Positions 52,477 through 58,899 of a stretch of DNA of 64,000 nucleotides are shown in pieces. The stretch comes from Flavobacteriales bacterium. GTDB lineage: Bacteria > Bacteroidota > Bacteroidia > Flavobacteriales_F > PHOS-HE28. The stretch is taken from contig JADJXF010000008.1 of assembly GCA_016715995.1 (NCBI GenBank), positions 372,001-436,000 of the forward strand, in the 5' to 3' direction. The notes beneath the pieces are model-generated. The model saw only the letters and a program-made list of their open reading frames with translations. It had not been told where the DNA came from and ran no database searches. The position numbers were made by a program, and so were the translations under genes. Positions within the stretch are counted from its first letter, which is position 1; the number at the start of each line of letters is the position of its first letter.

Positions 52477-52484
52477 CAAAGATC
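52477..52484 (-). promoter_or_regulatory. -7 box of the dxr-rseP operon
   Basis: GATCTTTG on the minus strand, one mismatch from TAnnTTTG, 59 bases before the dxr ATG. Confidence 0.45.
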
Positions 52485-52512
52485 GCCGTTCCCGCGGGAC
52501 GCACCGAGAATG

Positions 52513-52899
52513 CTAGACCGCCTTGCGCTGGGCCTCGGTCAGCGTGTAGATGAGGGAGGCCGGCTCACACAGCACCGCGCGGTCGCCCTGCAGCGCGATC
52601 GGTGCTTTGAGCAGGTTGGGGTTGTGCGTGAGCACCTGTAGCCAGCCCTCGACGTCGAGGTCGCGGCCACGCAGATGCTCCTGGTAATAAGGATGCGCCC
52701 GGTTCAGCAGGTCTTTAGGCCGCAGGTTCAGCTGCTTCAGCACTTGGCGGACGAAGGTGGTGCTCAAGCTCACCTCGCTGACATCCTGCTTGTTCACCTT
52801 CGACGCCAGCGAGGTCGCATAGGCCAATGCCTTGCGCCCTTCGTTGGTGGTGCTGTCGTACACGAGCGTCAATTCCTTCGAGTTGAGGGTAGTGCTCAT
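52513..52899 (-). CDS. ArsC-like protein lacking the catalytic cysteine
   Basis: 128 residues from ATG 52899. The body matches the ArsC/Spx family (LNLRPKDLLNRAHPYYQEHL, GWLQVLTHNPNLLKAPIALQGDRAVLCEP), including RP and the cis-Pro segment. The active-site loop, normally a Cys-containing YxxPxCxxSR, reads VYDSTTNEGRKAL with no cysteine. The only Cys is near residue 108. It cannot act as a classical arsenate reductase and may be a binding or regulatory protein. A TACCTTCA box about 28 bases upstream supports this start. Confidence 0.75.
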   Translation of the reverse strand: MSTTLNSKELTLVYDSTTNEGRKALAYATSLASKVNKQDVSEVSLSTTFVRQVLKQLNLRPKDLLNRAHPYYQEHLRGRDLDVEGWLQVLTHNPNLLKAPIALQGDRAVLCEPASLIYTLTEAQRKAV

Positions 52900-53024
52900 G
52901 GCCGGGAGGGTGTTGGTAGCGAAGTGAAGGTAATTCACGAATGGCCGTCCCCATCGGCTGTTGTGGAGGGATTGTCGGCAACCTGCGGCCTATTTCGACC
53001 AATCCCACAGGCCAGTCGACGGCA

Positions 53025-53972
53025 TCACCTCGCGGAAGCGCGCCGGAGCCGGTCGTTGATGGCCCGTCCGAGGCCCTCTTCTGGGAAGGGCTCGGCCAGG
53101 ATCACCTCGCAATCGCTGGTATCCAAGCTCCGCAGCGCCGCGAAGAGATGGCGGGCAGCTTCACCGAAATCGCCTTGCGGCGAAAGCACTTCGCAGCGAT
53201 GCGCAAGAAACCGGGACGTGAAGCTGATGACGCCGATGCGCTGATCGGGAAAGCGGAGCATGAGCGGTTCGATGTCACCGACATGAAGGGGCTTGCGCGG
53301 AGCATAGTGGCTCTCCAACATGCCCGGCGCGGCGGGCAATATCTTCTTCAGCGCGGCACCCACACCGCCCACCACCCGCTCGATCTCCTCCACGGCCACG
53401 CCGCCCGGCCGGAATAGAACCCACCGGTCCGCCTCCCAGCCGATAATCGTCGATTCCACGCCCACGTTGCAAGCGCCACCATCGAGGATATAGGGGATTC
53501 GGTCGCCGAGCAGATCGGCAACATGCTGCGCGGTGGTAGGGCTCACATAGCCGAATGGATTCGCGCTAGGCGCCGCCAGCGGGAAACCGATGATTCGCAG
53601 CAGCTCCAAGGCCATGGGGTGTGCGGGCATGCGCACGCCTACCGTATCGAGCCCGCTGGTGACGAGATCCGGAACTTCGGGGCGCTTGGGCAGCACCAGC
53701 GTGAGCGGTCCCGGCCAGAAGGCGTCCATGAGCTCCTTCGCACCTGGCGGCAGCTCGCTCACGACATCGTTCACACGCGCGCGCTCACCGATGTGGACGA
53801 TCAACGGATCGAAGCTCGGGCGCCGCTTCGCTGCGAAGACCTTGAGCACAGCGGCTTCATCGAATGCGTTCGCAGCGAGCCCATACACCGTCTCCGTGGG
53901 GATCGCCACGACCTCACCCGCACGCAGCAGTACGGCAGCCTCATGCACATCGGTTCCGATCTTGGCCCGCAT
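53025..53972 (-). CDS. tsaC: Threonylcarbamoyl-AMP synthase (Sua5/YrdC/TsaC)
   Basis: 315 residues from ATG 53972. Makes threonylcarbamoyl-AMP for the t6A37 modification of ANN-decoding tRNAs. The YrdC core has PTETVYGLAANA, AKRRPSFDPLIVHI, FWPGPLTLVLPK, TVGVRMPAHP and AAPSANPFGYVSPT. The C-terminal Sua5 domain follows (~205-315, PGMLESHYAPRKPL linker). The nearly perfect promoter box GACCTTTG at 53984-53977 lies between two in-frame ATGs (53990 and 53972), and the downstream one is preferred for that reason. Divergent from the sulfatase gene. Confidence 0.94.
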   Translation of the reverse strand: MRAKIGTDVHEAAVLLRAGEVVAIPTETVYGLAANAFDEAAVLKVFAAKRRPSFDPLIVHIGERARVNDVVSELPPGAKELMDAFWPGPLTLVLPKRPEVPDLVTSGLDTVGVRMPAHPMALELLRIIGFPLAAPSANPFGYVSPTTAQHVADLLGDRIPYILDGGACNVGVESTIIGWEADRWVLFRPGGVAVEEIERVVGGVGAALKKILPAAPGMLESHYAPRKPLHVGDIEPLMLRFPDQRIGVISFTSRFLAHRCEVLSPQGDFGEAARHLFAALRSLDTSDCEVILAEPFPEEGLGRAINDRLRRASAR

Positions 53973-53976
53973 GCCG

Positions 53977-53984
53977 CAAAGGTC
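53977..53984 (-). promoter_or_regulatory. -7 box of tsaC, start-deciding
   Basis: GACCTTTG on the minus strand, 4 bases before ATG 53972. If it is the promoter, the upstream ATG at 53990 is not transcribed. Confidence 0.5.
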
Positions 53985-53992
53985 CGCCATCG

Positions 53993-54000
53993 GATCTTTG
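53993..54000 (+). promoter_or_regulatory. -7 box of the sulfatase gene
   Basis: GATCTTTG, one mismatch from TAnnTTTG, ending 7 bases before ATG 54008. The two divergent boxes of tsaC and this gene lie only 8 bases apart, so the promoters overlap. Confidence 0.5.
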
Positions 54001-54007
54001 GCCGCCG

Positions 54008-55939
54008 ATGCCGCGTCACCTCCTGCTCCTGCTGAAGCTCCTGCTTTACGGCCTGGCTATCGGAACACTCTTCCGGCTATGCCTCTTCGTGATGCATGCG
54101 GAGCAATGGCAGACCGCCTCCCCTTCCGACATCCTGCACGCCTTCTTCAACCGGGGCCTGCTCTTCGACCTGTACGTGAATGCGTGGATTCTGGCGCTGC
54201 CGGCCTTGCTGCTTTCACTGCGCTCCGCGCTGGGCAGCAGCGCACGGTGGCCTGTGACGGTCGCGCGTTGGGTGTGGGTCACGCTTTCCCTGGTGCTGCT
54301 GTTCTGCTGCTGCGCCGACCTGCCTTTCTACGCTTACACCAACATGCGCCTCACGGACATGGCGTTGAGCACAGTGCAGACAGTAAGCCAATCCGTGAAG
54401 GAGCTGGTGAGCACGCCGCCATACCTGATGGCGCTCGCCGCCTTCCTCCTGCTCGCGTTCCTCACGTTGCGTTTCAGCCGCCGGACCTTTCACCCGCTCA
54501 CTGCCGCACAGCCTGCGATGCCGCTGTCTAAGCGATGGCCGGTGTTCATCGCGGCGCTCGTTGCGCTCTTCATGGCCATGCGCGGCACGTGGGACCTAAG
54601 CGAAGCGCCACTTACGGCAGAGGAAGCCTACTTCAGTGAAACGCCATTTTTGAATCAGCTCGGTACCAACGCGGCATTCAGCTTCTTCGAGAGCCTGGGG
54701 CAGGACAAGGTGCGCTACATGCCGCCGGAAGAAGCGATCGCGAACGCGAGGCGATTCCTCGGGATCAACGGACAATCGTATGATTCGCCAGTCGCGCGCG
54801 ATGTGGAATACGACGAGCCGCCTGCGCGTCCGAACGTGGTGCTGATCCTGATGGAGAGCCTGAGCGCGAACCGGCTGCAGCGTTTCGGGCACCCGAAGCG
54901 GTTGATGCCTTTCCTCGAGCACCTGATGGACAGCTCTCTTGTGTTCGAGCGGTTCTACGCAGCAGGCACGCGGACGTGCAATGGCATCTTCTCCTCGCTG
55001 TACGGTCTGCCCGCCATCGGGTCTCAGCATCCACTAGCGCATCCGACAATGACAGCGCAGCGCTTCCACGGCCTGCCCGGCACCCTGCGCGAAGCGGGTT
55101 ACCGAACGAGCTTCCTCTATCCCGGCGATGCGGCCTTCGACAACATGAACGGCTTCCTGCCGAACAACGGATTCGACCGCTTCATCAGCGAGCGCGACTT
55201 CGCCGACAGCATCCCGCGCAACAGCTGGGGCGTCACCGACCGCGCTCTCTATCGGAAGACCGTGGAGCACATCGATTCGCTCAAGCGCTCTAACACGAAG
55301 CCCTGGTTCATCACGCTGATGACCATTAGTAGTCACAAGGGCTACAACGTGCCGAATGATTCGCCCATGGCCCTGCCGTTGAGTCCCGAGGGCGATGAGA
55401 ACATCTACCAATACGCCGATCGCACGTTGGAACTTTTTTTCGTCGACCTGCGCGAGCGGGGCCTGATGACGAATACCGTCTTCGTGATTCTCGGCGACCA
55501 CGGGCAGCGCTTCGACCCGCTCCACGAAGTGCCGCTCGCTTATCACCATGTCCCGCTGGTCGTCTATGCACCCGGCCTGGCAAAGGCCGGAACCACGCGC
55601 GGCTTCGGCACGCAGGTGGATCTTCCGGAGACCATCCTCGGGCTATTGCGCATCCCGCATGTCAACAACACGCTAGGCAAGGATCTCACGCGGGAAGCGC
55701 ATTCCCTTGCCTACTTCTGTTCCGATCATCGCATCGCGGCACTCGATGAGCGCAGCTACTGGATCCGCACCGGCGAAGTGGAACGCCTGTACGATCTCGC
55801 ATCGCGAAGCACGGAGGACCTCAGCGAGATCCGACAAGCCGAGCGTGACAGCTTGAAGCGCTATGCCGAGTGCATGGTGCAGACGGCCGCTTGGCTGATA
55901 GAGCGACGGCTGGCGGGGAAACCGGAGCCAACTCGCTGA
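54008..55939 (+). CDS. LtaS-like membrane sulfatase/phosphoglycerol transferase
   Basis: 643 residues from ATG 54008. Five membrane segments in residues 5-200, then a large extracytoplasmic alkaline-phosphatase-fold domain. Metal and nucleophile sites: VVLILMESLSA (Glu), AGTRTCNGIFSSLYGLP (Thr nucleophile), FVILGDHGQRFD and the following YHHVPLVVYAPG. The layout matches lipoteichoic-acid synthase and related phosphoethanolamine/phosphoglycerol transferases. Gram-negative Bacteroidota do not make LTA, so the acceptor is probably another envelope glycan or lipid. The longer frame from 53864 overlaps tsaC and is rejected. Confidence 0.88.
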   Translation: MPRHLLLLLKLLLYGLAIGTLFRLCLFVMHAEQWQTASPSDILHAFFNRGLLFDLYVNAWILALPALLLSLRSALGSSARWPVTVARWVWVTLSLVLLFCCCADLPFYAYTNMRLTDMALSTVQTVSQSVKELVSTPPYLMALAAFLLLAFLTLRFSRRTFHPLTAAQPAMPLSKRWPVFIAALVALFMAMRGTWDLSEAPLTAEEAYFSETPFLNQLGTNAAFSFFESLGQDKVRYMPPEEAIANARRFLGINGQSYDSPVARDVEYDEPPARPNVVLILMESLSANRLQRFGHPKRLMPFLEHLMDSSLVFERFYAAGTRTCNGIFSSLYGLPAIGSQHPLAHPTMTAQRFHGLPGTLREAGYRTSFLYPGDAAFDNMNGFLPNNGFDRFISERDFADSIPRNSWGVTDRALYRKTVEHIDSLKRSNTKPWFITLMTISSHKGYNVPNDSPMALPLSPEGDENIYQYADRTLELFFVDLRERGLMTNTVFVILGDHGQRFDPLHEVPLAYHHVPLVVYAPGLAKAGTTRGFGTQVDLPETILGLLRIPHVNNTLGKDLTREAHSLAYFCSDHRIAALDERSYWIRTGEVERLYDLASRSTEDLSEIRQAERDSLKRYAECMVQTAAWLIERRLAGKPEPTR

Positions 55940-55969
55940 ACGGCCTATCTTCCCGCTCAAACCCCAATC

Positions 55970-56386
55970 ATGGACCGCCGCCGATTCCTCCGCACGTCCT
56001 GTCAGGCCTGCGCCGCGCTGGCCATCATACCCGTAGCCGCATCATTGGAAGGCTGCGCCTCCACGAGCAAACTTGCTATCACCGATGGCGTGCTTACCAT
56101 GCCCCTGGACAATCTCCGAAAGGATGGTAGTGCGATTGTGAAGGCCGATGGCCTCTCCAATAAGCTCATGATCTCGAAGCGCGCCGACGGCAGCTTCTCG
56201 GCGGTCGAGCTGAATTGCCCGCACAAGAATGGACCGCTCAAGGAGAAAGGCGGGCAGCTTGTGTGCGACTGGCACGGCAGCGCCTTCGAACTCGACGGCA
56301 AATTGCTCAAAGGCCCGAGCAAGAGCGGGTTGAAGAGCTATCCGGTGGAAGCAGAGGGCACGATGCTGCGCGTGCGGGTGGGGTGA
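55970..56386 (+). CDS. Rieske [2Fe-2S] lipoprotein
   Basis: 138 residues. Cluster ligands are C83-P-H85 (NCPHKNG) and C99-D-W-H102 (CDWHG). The small Rieske fold has the SxF loop (GSAFELDGKLLKGP). The N-terminus has twin arginines (MDRRRFLRTS) and a hydrophobic stretch ending in SLEGC, a lipobox at Cys29, so it may be a Tat-exported lipoprotein. Likely an electron carrier; a partner oxidase is not encoded nearby. Box TATCTTCC at 55946-55953. Ends 3 bases from the converging GH3 gene. Confidence 0.87.
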   Translation: MDRRRFLRTSCQACAALAIIPVAASLEGCASTSKLAITDGVLTMPLDNLRKDGSAIVKADGLSNKLMISKRADGSFSAVELNCPHKNGPLKEKGGQLVCDWHGSAFELDGKLLKGPSKSGLKSYPVEAEGTMLRVRVG

Positions 56387-56389
56387 TCA

Positions 56390-57868
56390 CTACAAGCCAT
56401 CCACGTACCGCCTGTCATTCGCGAGCCTCGGCACTTTGCTCTGCGCATCGTTCATGCCGCGCGACTTCATCCATTGCGCGAATGCGCCACGCGGGAGCGA
56501 GCGCACCATCAGCGGACGCAGCACCTTCCCGGTGATCAGGTCTTTGTAGTAGGGATTGCGTCGTTGCAAGGCGTCGTCAATCGCTGAGGAGAACCGCAAC
56601 ATGTCAGTAGGCAGTGCGGCGAACTCGATGAACCACTCGTGATGAGGCAGCCCTTCGACCGGCGATAGCTGCGGCGCCACGGTGAACTCGGCCACCTCGC
56701 ACGGCACGATGCGCATGGCATCCTTCAGCGCGCCTTCCACCTCCTCCGCGATCACATGCTCCCCGAAGGCGCTGGTGAAATGCTTCGTTCGTCCTGTCAC
56801 CTTGATGCGCGGCGGCGAGAGCGAAACGAACCGTATGGTGTCGCCGATCTCGTAGCCCCAAAGGCCAGCATTGGTATAGAGCACGAGCGCGTAATTCTTG
56901 CCCACTTCCACTTCGCCGATGGAAAACACCCTGTTGCCTGCAGCCCCCGCCGCCAGCTCCCTAAAGCCGTAGTAGATCCCGTTGTCGATCACGAGCAGCA
57001 TTCCCTCCTCTTCGCCCTTGTCCTGATAAGCGATGAAGCCCTCGCTCGCCGGGAAGAGTTCCACGCTGGGCACGCTCACGCCGATGAGCGTTTCCATCCG
57101 CGCGCGGTACGGTGCATAGTTGACGCCGCCGTACACGAAGAGCGAGAAGTTGGGGAAGACCTCCTTCACCGTGCGCTTAGCGGTTCGCGTCAGCAGCCGC
57201 TCGAAGTACATCTGCACCCACGCCGGGATGCCGCTGATCAGGCGCAGGTCCTCGGCCATCGTCTCACTGACGATCGCCTCCACTTTCGTTTCCCAATCGG
57301 GGATGCTGTTTGTGGCGAATGACGGTAAGCGGTTCTTCAGCAGATAGCGCGGGACATGGTTGGCCACGATGCCGCTGAGCCTTCCGGTGGGGATGCGGTT
57401 CTTCTTGTCCAGCACCGGGCTCCCTTGCAGGAAGATCATCTTGCCATCCACGAAATCGGCCTGTCCACTGTGTGCGATATAAGAGAGCAGTGCGCGGCGC
57501 GCGCTGTCGATGTGGTTGGGCAGCGAGCCGCGCGTGATGGGGATGTACTTGGCGCCGCTGGTGGTACCGCTGGTCTTGCACAGGTAGAGCGGTTGTCCGG
57601 GCCAAAGCACGTCCTTCTCGCCGACGATGATGCGGTCGATCCATGGCTTGAATCCCTCGTATTCGCGCAGCGGCACGGCCTGTATCAATCCGGCGTGGTC
57701 ATGCACCTGGTGCAGCCCGTGCTGCCTGCCGAAAGCGGTGGCCGCACCGAACTGCATGAGCTGTCGCAACACGCCCAGCTGCGTTCCTTCGGGCTCCAAG
57801 GCGCGCCGCATCACCGCGCGGGTCACGAAGCGCGCGTAGGGTGCGGCGATGGCGCTCTTGAGGGACAC
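56390..57868 (-). CDS. GH3-family acyl-adenylate-forming protein
   Basis: 492 residues from GTG 57868 (a TTG at 57904 gives 12 more residues). GH3 fold of the ANL adenylating superfamily: ATP-binding loop LYLCKTSGTTSGAKYIPIT, then FVYGGVNYAPYRARME, ELFPASEGFIAYQ, YALVLYTNAGLWGYEIGDTIRF and KVTGRTKHFTSAFGEHV, which holds the adenylate-contact residues. Plant GH3 enzymes join amino acids to hormones; bacterial members in this phylum are widespread, with unknown substrate. The C-terminal lid domain (~380-490) is present. Lies downstream of the M23 peptidase on the same strand across a 61-base repeat-bearing gap. Confidence 0.88.
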   Translation of the reverse strand: MSLKSAIAAPYARFVTRAVMRRALEPEGTQLGVLRQLMQFGAATAFGRQHGLHQVHDHAGLIQAVPLREYEGFKPWIDRIIVGEKDVLWPGQPLYLCKTSGTTSGAKYIPITRGSLPNHIDSARRALLSYIAHSGQADFVDGKMIFLQGSPVLDKKNRIPTGRLSGIVANHVPRYLLKNRLPSFATNSIPDWETKVEAIVSETMAEDLRLISGIPAWVQMYFERLLTRTAKRTVKEVFPNFSLFVYGGVNYAPYRARMETLIGVSVPSVELFPASEGFIAYQDKGEEEGMLLVIDNGIYYGFRELAAGAAGNRVFSIGEVEVGKNYALVLYTNAGLWGYEIGDTIRFVSLSPPRIKVTGRTKHFTSAFGEHVIAEEVEGALKDAMRIVPCEVAEFTVAPQLSPVEGLPHHEWFIEFAALPTDMLRFSSAIDDALQRRNPYYKDLITGKVLRPLMVRSLPRGAFAQWMKSRGMNDAQSKVPRLANDRRYVDGL

Positions 57869-57873
57869 GTTGG

Positions 57874-57925
57874 CTGATGGGTTGAGGGACTGATGGGTTG
57901 CCAACGTTCAACTGCTCAACTCCCC
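57874..57925. repeat. Intergenic GGTTG/TCAACC repeat cluster (copy 2)
   Basis: CTGATGGGTTG occurs twice, at 57874-57884 and 57890-57900, followed by GTTCAACTGCTCAACT (~57906-57921). GGGTTGAGG (about 57879) is the reverse complement of a word in the 49.8 kb cluster. Both clusters lie between two same-strand genes. Confidence 0.5.
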
Positions 57926-57929
57926 GTCT

Positions 57930-58820
57930 TCATTGAAACACCATGTATGCGGAGGGGTCCACGGCGATCCCGTTGTGCCAGAGCTCGAAGTGCAAGTGCG
58001 GCCCGCTGGTGTTCTCGCCCGTATCGCCCACAATGGCGATGGCCTCACCGGCCCGCACGCGATCGCCTGCTTTCTTCAGCAGCACGCGGTTATGCTTGTA
58101 CACGCTCGTGAGCCCGTTGGTGTGCTGCACCTGGATCACATGGCCTGCATCGGTGGTCCAGCTGGCGAGCACCACGGTGCCAGCCAGGCAGCACTTCACC
58201 GCCTCATCAGACTTGGTCACTACATCCACGCCGAAATGCCGTTGCTGGGGGTCGAGGCCCGCCGTGATGATGCCTTGCACCGGCGGCACGAACAGGATGC
58301 TCGCAAGCTCGCGCCGCTCGGTGGTCCCCCGGCCCTCCGCCAGACTGTAGCGCTCTTCCTTCTCCCACCGCGCGCGCAGCATGCTATCCTGCGCTCCCGG
58401 GCGCAGCTCCTCCGGTGATGGCTTCACCTGCACCGGCCGCCGCAGGCTGGCGCTGTCGGCCGGCAACTCGCCCGTGAGCACTGCGCGCAGATTGTCGAGG
58501 TACAGCCGCTGATACTCGAGGGCCAGCGCGAGCGAATCGGCCTGCACCGTGCTGCGGTAAGCGTTGAGCCGGGTCTCCTGATCGGAATAGCCCGGTATGT
58601 ATCGCTTGAGCGGCGTCAGGACGATCACCGCGACGATAAGGCCTCCGTAGAGCGCGAAGGTGAGCACGGTGAGCACCAGCACTCCCAGCCGGTTCAAGCG
58701 CAGGCTGAAACGCTCCTCGAAGGTGCGGTCATCGATGAGCACCAAGCGGTACCGGCTGCGCAGCCGCCGGAGCACTGCCCGCCAGCCGCGCGGGCCCTTT
58801 CGTTCCCTGGGGGACGCCAT
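57930..58820 (-). CDS. M23-family peptidoglycan endopeptidase, membrane-anchored
   Basis: 296 residues from ATG 58820. A basic cytoplasmic N-terminus (~1-46) precedes one membrane helix (LGVLVLTVLTFALYGGLIVAVIVLT), then a periplasmic helical stalk (~75-160). The LytM domain (~175-296) has H195 and D199 (HFGVDV) and the HLH pair 275-277 (PHLHFEL), so the zinc site is complete. Cuts peptide cross-links of peptidoglycan. GATCTTCG box at 58833-58826. It is divergent from porW/sprE with an 80-base intergenic region, consistent with an envelope neighbourhood. Confidence 0.9.
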   Translation of the reverse strand: MASPRERKGPRGWRAVLRRLRSRYRLVLIDDRTFEERFSLRLNRLGVLVLTVLTFALYGGLIVAVIVLTPLKRYIPGYSDQETRLNAYRSTVQADSLALALEYQRLYLDNLRAVLTGELPADSASLRRPVQVKPSPEELRPGAQDSMLRARWEKEERYSLAEGRGTTERRELASILFVPPVQGIITAGLDPQQRHFGVDVVTKSDEAVKCCLAGTVVLASWTTDAGHVIQVQHTNGLTSVYKHNRVLLKKAGDRVRAGEAIAIVGDTGENTSGPHLHFELWHNGIAVDPSAYMVFQ

Positions 58821-58862
58821 GGGTGCGAAGATCGCGCGCCCACTGGATGAGCAGCATTGAAA

Positions 58863-58870
58863 TAACTTCG
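58863..58870 (+). promoter_or_regulatory. -7 box of porW/sprE
   Basis: TAACTTCG, local variant of TAnnTTTG, 29 bases before the GTG start at 58900. Confidence 0.4.
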
Positions 58871-58899
58871 CCCGTTCGCAGTTATCCACGCCGGAACCC

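Noticed and set aside
53864..54007. Upstream extension of the sulfatase
   Set aside because: It would overlap tsaC in antisense and read through both promoter boxes.
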